Position numbers and translations under genes: made by a program. The notes under the pieces were generated by a model. It did no database searches. It was not told the DNA's origin and saw only the letters and a list, made by a program, of their open reading frames with translations. A stretch of DNA of 64,000 bases from Cordilura impudica (lineage: Eukaryota > Arthropoda > Insecta > Diptera > Scathophagidae), in contig OY821519.1 of assembly GCA_963682025.1 (NCBI GenBank), positions 102,234,585-102,298,584 on the forward strand. The letters run 5' to 3'. Positions 54,021 to 64,000 of this stretch are shown here, one piece after another (the stretch's first letter is position 1; the number at the start of each line of letters is the position of its first letter).

Positions 54021-55149
54021 AGGGAATACAATTGGCCAATATCATAGGCTTAAGTCTATTTACGGGCGACACCGCAATCCGTTATACAACATTTTATTGC
54101 GATTCTAGAGAAATACTTTTTTTTCGGTCGAGCATATTTTCGGAGTTATGGACCGACAAAGCATTGATTTTGATTTGTATATAACTTTTTTATTTAGTAT
54201 CGGGTTTCAGCAATATATATATTAGGGTGGGTCAATTTTTTTTCGTAAATAGGCATATAGCAAAAACGTAATCTACAATAAATCCTAAGAAAATATGGGT
54301 CTAAAATTAAAATGTAGCTCCCGCTGAGAGACATAATGGAATTTCGGATATTGGGGAAAATCGTTTAAAATTTGACAACAGTGTTCTACATAAATGCAGC
54401 TATCTCAAAAAGTACTCAAGATACAGATCTCAGCTAGGTTTCAAATAATAAGTATTGATACCCCATTCTAAATGCAGCGCGTGCTATAACTTTTTAGGGC
54501 CCTGTGCAGACACTAAACTTTTTTTAAAATTTTATTGAATTCATTTTTATTGATTTTAATTTTAAAAACATAATACAAAGAAATTATAAAGATATTTTTT
54601 TAGCTCTTTTGCTGGTAAATTCATCAATTATATCATTGTTGCATTTTCAATCGACAGTATTGCTATCCAGAAAGTCTTTCCTGTGATATTGTAGACCGTA
54701 GATAATTTTCAACTAATTTTTGTTTTGAAAACGATCTATAAAATGAATTCCAAATTCTCAATAATAGTATAATTAAATTCCACCTCCTTACCAGATTTGT
54801 ACAAATAGTATTGAATTCATTTGTATTCGTAGTTTTCAGCTTTTCGATGTGTAAACATATATGGGCTCAGGGGGATAAAAATCTATTTCACAATGCAATC
54901 ACAAAAACAGCGTGAGGGAAAATCGGTATAATCATATACCTCACATGTAAGTGTATTGGTGCAAAGATTATGATTTAAATTTATTTAGCTGATTCAACAA
55001 CCAACAGAAAGCGCTATGAATGTATAGCAAACAACTGCAACCATCAAGTATAACAATCATAGCAGTTGCTTGCTATACATAGATGGCGCTAACTGTTTGA
55101 CTTTAATTGATGTGTACACATCTCCCCTGTGATCGGACTCACATAGTTT
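54021..55149. other. Phospholipase intron, dispersed repeats only
   Basis: A TTAGGGTGGGTCAATTTTTT segment at 54223 looks like one end of a hAT-like repeat (compare TAGGGTNACA ends elsewhere), but no partner was found. The region about 54990-55145 shows an inverted arrangement of AGCAAACAACTGCAACCATC and GCAGTTGCTTGCTATACATA. It is related to 45831-45965. Confidence 0.45.
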
Positions 55150-55927
55150 TTATACCCTATACCACTATGTGGTTTGGGTATAATGACTTTGTGCTGCTGT
55201 TTGTAACAACCAAAAATATTTGACCTAGACCCATCTTTAATTATACCGATCGAATCAGAATCACTTTCTGAGTTGATTTAACAATGTCCGTCCGTCCGTC
55301 CGTCTGTGTGTCCATGTAAAGCTTGTAATCAAACTGCAGGTCGCAAATATGAATATATTTTGATGAAATTTGGTACATAAGCTTTTATCGGCCATGGGAT
55401 GAACGCTATTGAAATTGGTGAGAATCGGGCCATGTTCAGACCTAGCCCCCATACAAATTACCCATATGAAATCGACATAAATTGCCATAAGATCCAAATT
55501 GTCATATATATCTTACTCAAATTGGGTTTGTATGCGTTCATTACATCCACTAATGAGTAGTCCAAAAATGATCCCTTTGACCCCATATAGAGCTGCTTCC
55601 CGATCTTCACTTAAATCTATTAAAAAACAAAAATATTGCACTGATTCTTCTCAAATTTTGTTTGTATATATTTTTGCAAAATACAAGAGACTTTACCAAA
55701 CATTATCAGGATCGGTCCATTTTTGGACCTAGTCCCTTTATTGATATAGCATCCGATATGAACTTTTTCTTATCTGCAGCCAAAAAAATTAATAAAAATC
55801 CCACTCAAATTTGGTTTTTTGCTTATTTTCAATGTCCAGTTAGTTGGGCCTAAGAGATAGGCTTTCTAAACGCATGGTATAGGGTATCGTATAGTCGGTC
55901 TAGACCGACTATAATTTTCTTACTTGT
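55150..55927 (-). mobile_element. DINE-like element, full-length copy
   Basis: The minus orientation runs from ACAAGTAAGAAAATTATAG and the perfect AGTCGGTCTAGACCGACT palindrome (about 55891-55910) to GTGGTATAGGGTATA at 55151. The GTCC tract is 55287-55302. It closely matches the 8198 and 21112 copies, suggesting recent activity of the family. Confidence 0.9.
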
Positions 55928-55974
55928 TTATTATCGAAAAGAAAACCAAAAATTTAATTTAAAGAATTATACGA

Positions 55975-57160
55975 CTCAAATCGTTCTTGGAATGAATCTT
56001 TTACAATATTGATTAATTTATTAAATAAGATTGTTTAAATCATCATCAATTTCAGGAATAAGCTCACAATTATCAATATCATCACAGAATTCAATTGGTT
56101 CAATTTGATCTTGGAGGCGTTCTTCTCCTTTAATCTGGTATTTCACGGCATCTATACTTTTAAAGTGATATTCCCATCGAGTATCGCTGGGCACCTTCAG
56201 ATTAATTTTTAAATATTTTACTTGAATATTTTACTCGAATAGAAGCTAGTTGTAAGATAATTTCCTTTTGAATTTTCGGGGAAAATATGATGTAGCTCTT
56301 TTTTCCGTTTCGGTTATTGATTTGAAATGGATTTTCAGTTCTGGATCAAAATCAGAAAGCATTTCAATTACTTCCAAAAAATTACCATTATTTGGTTCGA
56401 AGAGTTTGTCGTTACTGCCCCTGAAAGCTAAATTTAGATCACTTAAAAACAACATCGCTTTTTCGATAGATTTCAAAATTATTCGCCATCTGGTTTTTCT
56501 TTATTGAACACATCTGCATTGGGATGGTCTATTCCTGGTTTGCGTTTAATATTAAATTCTAGAATTCGCCATTTATACGATGATTCTAGATGTTTCTTCG
56601 AAGATTCATGTTCAGATAACCGTATGTCTGCATAGTGAGAAAATCCATTTGAAGTTAAGCTTATTTTTATCAATGAAAACAAACGACAACAAGGACGACA
56701 AATGCTCCCTGTTGAGTTAGAACATAAAAGCCACTTTCTTAATTCTTTTTGACCATTTTTCTTTTGTTGATAAAAAAAATGTCACTAGAACATCTTCCTC
56801 GAGGATTTCTTTTAAAATGGATATATATTAAATTCCTTTTGGTGACTGATCGACTAAAAAAGTCCATTGTTTGTTGTCGATTTCAACAGGCCAAGTTGCA
56901 GGGTCTAATATATCTCTATTTGCGGATTATTACTAATTTCTAAAATATTATCAGTTAAAATTTCATCAACATTTATGCTAATGGATCCTGATTCATCATC
57001 TACATTCTCGTTAGGGTTATCTATATTTTGAAGATGTGGCTCATTGACATTTTCTTCCGCATTATTGTTTTCAAGTTAAAATGTACTATTTGAATTATAT
57101 ATTTCAATTAAATTAGTGTTCGAAATTGATGAACTTTCGCCTCGTTTAAAAAACGTATCT
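55975..57160 (-). pseudogene. hAT transposase relic with TTF-type zinc-finger region
   Basis: The minus-strand pieces are in family order. They are DPATWPVEI...TFLVDQSPKG (near 56900), SNGFSHYADIRLSEHESSKK then HLESSYKWRILEF (56530-56660), and AIEKAMLFLSDLNLAFRGSN-like sequence then PNNGNFLEVIEMLSDFDPEL (56330-56460). Last is PSDTRWEYHFKSIDAVKYQI (about 56130-56195). These are hallmarks of hAT transposases of the zinc-finger-MYM-type-1-like group (RLxxHExSxxH, LAFRGxxD, DTRW). Stops and frameshifts are frequent and part of the catalytic region is deleted. It lies in the last intron of the phospholipase gene, on the same strand. Confidence 0.78.
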
Positions 57161-57383
57161 AATGATCCAGCAAGGCTACTTAATCTGCTGTTTTCCGCTT
57201 TTTAGTTCAAGGTATTTTTTATTTTTGCTATTGGAGAAAGTTTTCTAATGTATTTAATATTTGGGGCACTACAAAAATAGGGGGCCCAGTGCGATTGCAC
57301 GTGTTGCACTTATGATTGTACGGCTCTGTCAAAATGGCATTACTCATTTTTTTAAATAAAGGTCAAAGGTCATTGGATAAACC

Positions 57384-57623
57384 TTAAGTTTTGGATATAC
57401 ACTTTTCTAAATGTTTTTGGCATGCTTCTAAATGGATTTTGTCTGCTGGGTTTGAATATGACCCTGGAAATTGTCCATCGCTTTTAGTTTTTGAGATATA
57501 TGTTTGAAAATTGCGTAAATCGAATAACTGTGCTTTTTGCACATTTAGGTGGAAATATCTCAAAAACTTAAAGCAATAGCGCGCCTTTTTTTTGTGAAAT
57601 ACTGTTTTATGCAAAAAATCCAC
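57384..57623 (-). other. Short open frame of unknown origin
   Basis: A 79-codon minus-strand frame with a His/Lys-rich start and FPGSYSNPADKIHLEACQKH. It lies between two transposon-derived pseudogenes and may belong to either. I do not recognise it and see no splice or start support. Confidence 0.25.
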
Positions 57624-57771
57624 ATTTTTTAATAATGCTGGGCTTAATTCTGCTTCAATTTTTCAAGCCATATTTTAAAGACCTTTTTTTTACCTTGAAA
57701 CTTAAGTTTGTAATGTTATTGAGCAATCAGTAAGAACACAATTTTTTTTAATTAATGTTTTATTTCGTAAT

Positions 57772-59560
57772 TCAAACAACAGAACCTAAGTCTTTTTTAC
57801 AATCCATTCGGGGTGTTCGGGTTTGACTTTCTAAAGTTACTGCCATAACATCGTAACGATTTTTTGCATTTACTCGTCGTGAGACATGCATTAGTAACTG
57901 CACACATCTCTCGGTTCCTTGGATGTGCAACGGAATTCCTGGATCTGGCAGTGGTACATCATCAGATTTAATATACTCCAGCAGGTGCTCGTGTTGGATG
58001 CTTGCAGTAAATGAAGGCTCAGATAGTATATTGTCATTATCTAAGTCGACTAAATCCATATAATCTGTGCAATTGAAATAAATGGAATGCTTTTTACAAC
58101 AATATAAAATTTTGTTAATGGCTATTTCTCGGACAGGTTTCCTATCGTCGAAAATCATTGTTTACAATATATTTTCCGGATGGACGAAAAATGCATTGTT
58201 TTGTATCGTTTTGTTTACAATTTCCAGAAGATTTTGTGGTAAAAATTGCGGTGACTTAATAAATTTATATAAAAGCGCACTGCCGTATACTACTGAATTA
58301 TAAAATTTTACATTAAAATGCAAAAAATTTCATAATAAAGTTAACCAATATTTTTAAACATAACCAGCGAGAATGAACAATTTGCCCCGGTTTTATGCTG
58401 GCTATATCTTCTGGACACGAACCTTCCGATACAGCTTTTGCTATTCGAAAAATATATAGCACGTCAGTAGAAAGAGTTTTTCATCTTTAGCGTCTAAAGG
58501 TGGAGGTATATTTCCCAATAAAATCGCTTCAAAATCAGGTAAAGCCCACAACGAAATCTTTGTTTTACTTTTAAGGGACTTACATTAAGCGTTGATGAAA
58601 TAAATGCATACTAACCGGAAGTTGTTCACAGGTCTGAATTAATTTCGTCAAAGCCCCACTTGCAGTGCGTGGTCCAGTTGTAGTAGATTTTTCTAAAGCA
58701 TTGAACAAATGGCGAAGCGGGAGTTCGTTGAAATGCAACAAACAAACAAACCAATGTAATGGTTTATTCAACAAAACTTCAAACTTTCTTAGAATTCCAT
58801 TTTCAGTTCCTGTATTGGTAGGTTCAACATCGCAGCAAACTCCTATCAAGCTGGTAAGCGAGAATTTTTTTCCTTGAAGAACTCACATAATTGCATCAGC
58901 TTAATATTGGAGTCCTCAGGGTCAACTTTTTATATGACCTAACAACTTGCTTCCCGGCTCTTTTACAATCACTATATGAGACTCCTTTTCGACTCTCGGA
59001 TGGTATTTTCCACTTATTTCTCCCCGCGTCAGTGCATCATTTTTTCTGCCATAAAAAGAAAAAGCAAGTAAGGCTGAATCATTGTTTTGCATATGACGAA
59101 CGGACTCCTTGCTTTACATTTTTTCACAACCTACTTTGGATTTATCCATAATAATTGGTTCCCCATTTTCATCAGTAAAGCCAATGTCTTTAAATAAAGC
59201 TGTTGCTAAACACGAGACAACTCTGTCTGAAATACTGAATCTATCACACATCATAACAAAATTAATTGTGTCGTATCTCTTAGCGTAAGGTCCCCTTTTG
59301 CGCAAAATCGGCTGCCATTGCAAATTCGATTCCAGAAGTGACGTCCATTTGTGAAGAGTCGAACCTATACGAAGGATCTAAGCTAGCTGGGAGTTCGCTG
59401 GACAGTTGGTCTACTATATTTAACACGCATTCAGAAATTGTATTCTTTCTGCTGGTGTGTTGGTCAATCATTAATGCTTTGAGCGAATCAGGAATTAATC
59501 CACAGGAGCATGGCATTGTTTTTTTGCAATTGCGTTACCGATATAAAATACATCATTCAA
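57772..59560 (-). pseudogene. Pseudogene of a repetitive 'uncharacterized' insect gene family
   Basis: The minus-strand fragments are collinear with a family I remember as repeated hypothetical proteins in insects. They are FSISDRVVSCLATALFKDIG (59240), EKESHIVIVKEPGSKLLGHI (about 58960-59010), GVCCDVEPTNTGTENGILRK then PLHWFVCLLHFNELPLRHLF then GPRTASGALTK (58640-58850), and FYNSVVYGSALLYKFIKSPQ (about 58240-58300). They finish with FFVHPENIL...MIFDDRKPVREIAINKIL, then IQGTERCVQLL, near 57860-58190. Frames shift at 59290-59320, 59110, 58930 and 58580, and stops occur throughout. The repeated pattern suggests a transposon gene, but I cannot name a superfamily. It sits in the phospholipase intron. 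Confidence 0.7.
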
Positions 59561-59689
59561 CGATGTCTCAAATTCTGAAAATGTATCACCTCTTGATACG
59601 AGGGCGGACCAATAAGTCCGTGACTTTCAGAACACAGTTTTTTTTTTGCAAAAAAAATTATTTTTCAACATAATCTCCTAGTGTATTGA

Positions 59690-60325
59690 GCTATACACGT
59701 AGTCTTACGTTTCTCCAATTTTTGTACTCTTCCAAAAAATAGAATTTTTCGAGGTCCATAAAATAGACATTTTTTTTATCAATAATTTCATCGTTGGAGC
59801 TAAATCTCTTTCCACCGAGCCATTTCTTTAGGTTTCGAAACAGGAAATAGTCACTGGGGGCTAAGTGCGGAGAATATGGCGGATGAGGTACCAATTCGAA
59901 GCCCAATTCATGGAATTTTGAAGTTGTCACACGATTACGTTTATGGTCAATTGAGAGCAAACGCGGCACCCATCTTGCAGACAGCTTTCTTTAACTCAAC
60001 CGATCTTTTAAAATCGAAACCACACTACCATATGAAATGCCTATGGCATCAACAATCTCACGCACTTTTACTCTTCGATCGGCCAACACCATATCGTGGA
60101 TTTTTTCGACATTTTCGGGTGTATTGACCTCAATTGGCCGTCCAGAACGTTCAGCGTCATTTGTATATGTGCGACACAACGAAAGTCAGTAAACCACTTT
60201 TTTTACCATTGAAATCGATAATGCAGAGTCCCCATAGTATTTCAAGCTTTTCCTTGGTTTGATTTACAGTTTTTTTTTTGCAAAAAATACTGTTTTATGA
60301 GCACTCGAAATTCACTTTTTTCCAT
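59690..60325 (-). pseudogene. mariner transposase, internally deleted
   Basis: The ATG at 60325 starts MEKSEFRVLIKQYF, the standard irritans-like mariner N-terminus. It is followed by a stop and frame shift, then NDAERSGRPIEVNTPENVEK (60090-60170) and VREIVDAIGISYGSVVSIL. A frame shift leads to LLSIDHKRNRVTTS, joined directly to KFHELGFELVPHPPYSPHLA and PSDYFLFRNLKKWLGGKRFS. The segment with the first two catalytic Asp residues is missing (deletion between TTS and KFHEL). The product could not be catalytic. Only the third Asp motif (SDYFLF) remains. Confidence 0.85.
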
Positions 60326-60373
60326 TAAAAAAAAAAAAAAAACACGAGGTTGTATGTTTTGAACAACTGCTAA

Positions 60374-60867
60374 AGGTGCTATTACACGAAATGTGTACTG
60401 TTACATATGTACTGTCACTTTTTTTATCCATATGAAATTCCTCATGTCTGTCAAAATTGTCTTTTACATACGATTCATAATTTTTGCTATCACACGTGCA
60501 TATGTATTTCCGTATGACATAACCTCTAAATGTAAACAACAGCTGATATAATTTGTGAATTTACAAAAATTTATTGTTAAAAAAAAGTTATATATTTTTT
60601 AATTGTTAATTAATACTACACAATTTATTTTTCTTTCAATATGAATCTTTAAAATTTACTCTGTTTTTCTTTCGCCACAAGCAGTGTTGTATTTTCATAT
60701 GTTTGTCATGCAAAAATAGAACCTGTTCTAATTGAAAAATGTACTTGTGACTTTCCTCATGTATTGTACATAAACAATGTTTCATATGTATCACACGATG
60801 TGTACAACTTTTGTTGTGGGAAAATTTGACAGTACATATGTAAAAAACACATCATGTAATAGCACCT
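60374..60867. mobile_element. PIF/Harbinger-like MITE, 494 bp, TAA target duplication
   Basis: The ends AGGTGCTATTACACGA (60374) and TCATGTAATAGCACCT (60867) are inverted repeats. The repeats extend inward through TGTACTGTTACATATGTACT and its partner GACAGTACATATGTA. They are flanked by TAA on both sides (60371-60373 and 60868-60870). A 3-bp TWA duplication is the Harbinger hallmark. It is nested in the deleted mariner. The 75-residue frame across it is not a gene. Confidence 0.82.
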
Positions 60868-60905
60868 TAAACGCAAAGTAAATGACGGAACTTGCTCAAA
60901 ATTTT

Positions 60906-61172
60906 ACAGCTGTCTATTAACAGGTGGTACTTGATGAAAGCAGTGTTGCATTTCATATAACTACAAGTAACGGACTTGTTTTTTACCTATTTATGGCATT
61001 TGTTGACAAATGTATTTAGTTTTTTTTTAATGCTTTTTCTATTTATCAGTGCAATATTAATTTTTTTCCCAAATTTCAATTAGTTTGTTTGCAATTATCT
61101 GAGAAAATTTTAAATACGAGTGTTATTTTTTTATTTTTTTTCGCGATCACTTAAGAAAAAATAATACTTTAA
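60906..61172. other. Phospholipase intron, no feature recognised
   Basis: AT-rich intron. It ends at the TTAA target of the next element. Confidence 0.4.
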
Positions 61173-61873
61173 GGGGGGGAGGGGATAAGGTTTTAAAAAC
61201 TGTTTTTGCATTTCTCTTTTTGAATGTACAACATGTCGAGAGTGTTGTGTCAAAATTTCAAGTTAATCGAAGTAAAACTTAAGAAGATACAGCGTTTCTA
61301 GCGACCGGCCTCATACGGTATATCGTATATAAATCAGTTTTTAAAAATCTTTAAATCGATTTTCTCGCAAATAAATGTTCGAGTCTGTGAACATCATAAC
61401 TCAAAATCTACTTGACCGATTCTTTTGAAATTTTACACACTATATCTACACATAAATCATCAGTTTTTTTTATTTTCCAGTTTCTTACCCATTTTTTAAC
61501 AACAAATTCCCGAAATTTTATAGTAAAAATCGTGTTTTTCACTTCAAAATGCTGCAAAAAAAAAAAAAAAAAAAAAATTTAAAAAACTATTCGTCACTAC
61601 CTCAGAAAACATGTCACCTTTTAAACGCATTTCGATTTTTTTATTTCATATGATCCGGTAACGAGTTATGATGTTCACCGCAAAACAACAACGCCTCCGG
61701 AGATTCGCTGTCACGGAGTTATTTATTAAAAATTTTAATTGAAAATTGTTTCAAAGATTCTTCAAATGTTATGCTATAACGTGTATATGAAATAAATAAT
61801 CCAACAATATTCGTATCTTCAAACAAGAATTATGAAAATACGACTTGTTTTCACTTTTAAAACCTTACCCCCC
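61173..61873. mobile_element. piggyBac-like MITE, 701 bp, TTAA flanks
   Basis: The flanks are TTAA (61169-61172) and TTAA (61874-61877). The ends GGGGGGGAGGGGATAAGG and CCTTACCCCCC pair imperfectly, with a further TTTTAAAA match just inside. Exact TTAA target use points to the piggyBac superfamily. The interior has no ORF. Its motif GAATGTACAACATGTCGAG is a kind of sequence I associate with dispersed insect repeats. Confidence 0.6.
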
Positions 61874-61877
61874 TTAA

Positions 61878-63365
61878 AACATCACGATAACTTGACAAAT
61901 TTAATTCACTAAATTCACTTGGCATGCCAATGATACTAGTCAGAAAACTTGACCCGGAAAAGTCAATTGACATCGCTGATGATTCCACAATTTAATATGA
62001 AAAGTTTTTGTAAGAAAGAAATTAATACACGCTTACTTTTTGAAAGTTAACTATCAAGTGCATAAATCAATCAAAACAAATGTTTAACACCACGTTTTTA
62101 TAAAACGCATTAACGATAAATTTCAACAATGACTAGAAATATTAATAATATTGAATACTAATTACTCTTTGTTGATAACTTTCATAGCAGACTACTAAAT
62201 TGTATAATTCGTAATTCGTATAAAAATTAAAATTCGCAAAAAAAAAAAAAATCGTCCCATATTTTTTTTTTTTTTTTTTTTAACGGCATATAAAATAACA
62301 TATTTAACGTATGTAGTTACCAAAATTTGAAGTTAATTGAATTCTTGTTGGCCAATTTCTAGTATAATTTCTTGTTATAAAAAACAATGATCGTGTATTC
62401 TACTAGAGTAGAAAACCCCTAAGTACTTCATAGAACACCAATGAAATTCATTATTTAACGCAGCCGGCGTTATAATGCCCAAGGTTTGATCATTAAGAGA
62501 ATATTTTGAGACCTTAGAAGTTATTATATGTTGACATCTGGTACAATTTTCGATTAACCATGCCGAAATGCTTTCGTTTTGCAAACAAATAGGCGCAAAG
62601 ATGATGTACTAAAGGATTAAATACTTCGAAAAATCAATAAAAGACTGAATATCAACAAAATAAATCAAATAAAACAAAACTAAACTACCGAAATTCAGGT
62701 ACCGATTTACCGAGTGGGTGTGGGCGTAGTTCGCTTACTTAATTATTATTTTCTAAATATGGCATAATTGAGACCTATAACAACAATACCAATAATATAT
62801 CCTGAAACACACAGCGCCATAATTATACTTACACGAGAGATAATTTTGTGTAGATGGACAATATTTAATAAAGTTTCATGACTTTAAGGTCTAGTTCCGA
62901 AAAATAAAGAAAATAATAAAAAAAAAATTGGGAATCCAACGAAAATACATATTTAAAAAACGAAAAAAAAATTACTCGTATTTGTCTTTGAAGATTTTAA
63001 ATTTTGTTTGTGGCTGTTGATCAGTCTAATATACCAAAATGAAAATAATGAGGTAAAACATTACAGTTTCTAGAAGTTACTACGAATTCCTGAAGTTAAA
63101 TTTTTAAAAATATTAATGACTTTGGACCCTGGATCAAACCTCCGTAAAATATTTCCTATAGTAATATATTTCATATAGAAATAATCTGATCAATTATAAC
63201 ATTAGAATGTTTAATATAATCACTCATGGTGGTTTAATATCAGAAACCGGTCTGATTAAGAATATTTACAGAGTAGCTATGATTTTTAGAAATAAATGCT
63301 TTCTTTTTCTCTACCATGCAATATTGAGAAAAATGAAGAAATAATACAATGCCGCTTATATTTAC
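61878..63365. other. Phospholipase intron, no bounded feature
   Basis: AT-rich intronic sequence with homopolymer runs (A and T near 62236-62282). A 69-codon minus-strand frame near 62375-62584 (QNESISAWLIENCTRCQHII-like) has no start codon and no splice support. I do not recognise it. Confidence 0.4.
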
Positions 63366-63459
63366 CTGTAGTATGGAATACCAATTGTACTACACCAGGC
63401 ACGAGCTCGATCAACAACTCTGCCATCTGAAGCAGTAGCTTGATCAACAAGCAAATTAC
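63366..63459 (-). CDS. iPLA2-VIA: Calcium-independent phospholipase A2 (group VI), penultimate exon
   Basis: A 94-nt exon lies between a TTAATTTAAG acceptor and a TACTACAG|GTAAAT donor. It encodes [20 protein letters not shown] then [11 protein letters not shown]. The [12 protein letters not shown] block is a signature of the C-terminal patatin-like domain of PLA2G6. Such enzymes release fatty acids from membrane phospholipids and are needed for mitochondrial and neuronal membrane health (family knowledge). The exon enters in phase 1 and leaves in phase 2. Confidence 0.92.
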
Positions 63460-63524
63460 CTTAAATTAACAAGAAATATACGTTTTATTATATTAAAAAA
63501 ATCTTTTATGCAATTAATACTTAC

Positions 63525-63648
63525 CAATAGTTGAGATGCCGTAAGCCAATTTTGCTGTATCCCAAATACTCTCAGGACGAAAAACGTCTATATCTTTTAA
63601 TTCAGTAACAGGTATTAGACCAGTGCCTAACGAGACTACTGCAGATAT
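63525..63648 (-). CDS. iPLA2-VIA: Calcium-independent phospholipase A2 (group VI), third-last exon
   Basis: A 124-nt exon from an ATTATTTCAG acceptor to an ACTATTG|GTAAGT donor encodes [20 protein letters not shown], then [36 protein letters not shown] matches the post-catalytic region of iPLA2-VIA. It leaves in phase 1 into the next exon across a 65-bp intron. Upstream exons with the ankyrin repeats and the GTSTG nucleophile lie beyond the right edge of the window. Confidence 0.92.
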
Positions 63649-63759
63649 CTGAAATAATGGAAATCAAAATTTTATTTAAATAAAAAAGACACGCTCTCTC
63701 TCCACTTGCTGATAGTTGTCTGTGATAATTGATTTTTGAAAGATTTTATTTATGTACAT

Positions 63760-63958
63760 TAGGGTCACAATAATTTTTTTTTTAAGTTTTCGGTTCAAAA
63801 ACATCAGTGCTGAAAATTTGAGCCAAATCGGACTACAAGGGTAAAAAATTACTTAATATTTGTTTTAAAAAATTTTTGATATTAATCTTAGCGTTTCAAG
63901 TAAATGATTAATAAATTCTAATTTGCAGTATATTATATTTTTAATAAAATAATAAAAA
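63760..63958. mobile_element. Left end of a second copy of the TAGGGTNACA fold-back family
   Basis: TAGGGTCACAATAATTTTTT, then GAGCCAAATCGGA, then TTTTTGATATTAATCTTAGC and GTTTCAAGTAAATGATTAAT follow the left 230 bp of the element at 3346-6709. It stops at 63958, where a Helitron 3' end begins. It lies in the phospholipase intron beyond the third-last exon. Confidence 0.75.
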
Positions 63959-64000
63959 CTAGCAGATTCCAGCGCTCGAAATTCGAGTGCAATTTCTAGG
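63959..64000 (-). mobile_element. Helitron, 3' end, running off the window
   Basis: On the minus strand the sequence ends CTCGAATTTCGAGCGCTGGA then ATCTGCTAG, the same hairpin and CTAG terminus as the complete copy at 13954-14322. The first base outside is T on the element strand. The rest lies beyond position 64000. Confidence 0.82.

Larger units (their letters stand above)
59600..60905 (-). mobile_element. Internally deleted mariner element
   Basis: The left end is GGGCGGACCAATAAGTCCGT (59602), and a weak inverse (GTAAATGACGGAACTTGCTC) lies near 60882. Between them is a deleted transposase gene (59690-60325) and, on the right, a nested Harbinger-like MITE (60374-60867). The right boundary is uncertain. 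Confidence 0.6.

Noticed and set aside
62375..62584. 69-codon minus-strand frame with C-x-x-C
   Set aside because: It starts at TTG, has no splice signals in phase with the phospholipase exons, and no family recognised. A chance frame or old relic is more likely.
1..64000. A bacterial-style operon, phage or defence system
   Set aside because: Spliced exons, LINE/SINE/DINE repeats and animal genes show this is eukaryotic nuclear DNA. No clustered defence or toxin genes are present.

Overview
The window looks like nuclear DNA of a higher fly (Diptera: Brachycera, probably a calyptrate such as a blow fly or house fly). The reasons are spliced genes with GT-AG introns, an AT-rich background dense in transposon remnants, a Wntless protein closely resembling the one I remember from Drosophila, and many copies of a DINE-1/Helentron-like repeat with a GTCC-rich core. 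Several reported reading frames begin at TTG or GTG, which is not meaningful for a nuclear fly gene, so starts and splice sites were re-derived by eye.

Six host genes are supported, all on the minus strand. From right to left they are: the last three exons of a group VI calcium-independent phospholipase A2 (iPLA2-VIA type; 63648 to 51999, last intron 11.2 kb); wntless (two exons, 45324 to 43528, 561 residues, complete); an ANKRD54-type ankyrin protein (42122 to 41175); an unrecognised four-exon gene for a 113-residue membrane protein (37017 to 26252) with an 8.7-kb intron; an unrecognised two-exon gene for a 78-residue hydrophobic protein only 311 bp downstream (25940 to 25636); and the first five coding exons (319 residues) of a voltage-gated calcium channel alpha2-delta subunit (20253 to 11902), which continues beyond what I could find. 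These genes do not form a pathway. Wls carries Wnt proteins through the secretory route, alpha2-delta traffics calcium channels, and iPLA2 remodels phospholipids.

Almost everything else is mobile DNA, often nested. There are at least twelve DINE-like copies, a Helitron family with recognisable TC and CTAG ends, and several hAT-type fold-back elements with target duplications. There is a 1.31-kb mariner copy with matching ends and one apparent frameshift, plus older mariner, hAT, Tc1, LINE and gag-like remnants. An element carrying a roughly 120-130 bp tandem satellite occurs twice, a tRNA-Gly-derived SINE twice, and several MITEs are present. The clearest nests are 2973-7020 (an embedded zeste-like exon in a transposon, in a 3.4-kb palindrome, in a DINE copy) and 7012-11330 (a mariner split by an inverted-repeat element and by a hAT fold-back that itself contains a DINE copy).

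No new defence or regulatory system was found. The items most worth following up are the two adjacent small membrane-protein genes, the satellite-bearing terminal-inverted-repeat element, the large palindromes, and the phospholipase intron packed with coding remnants.
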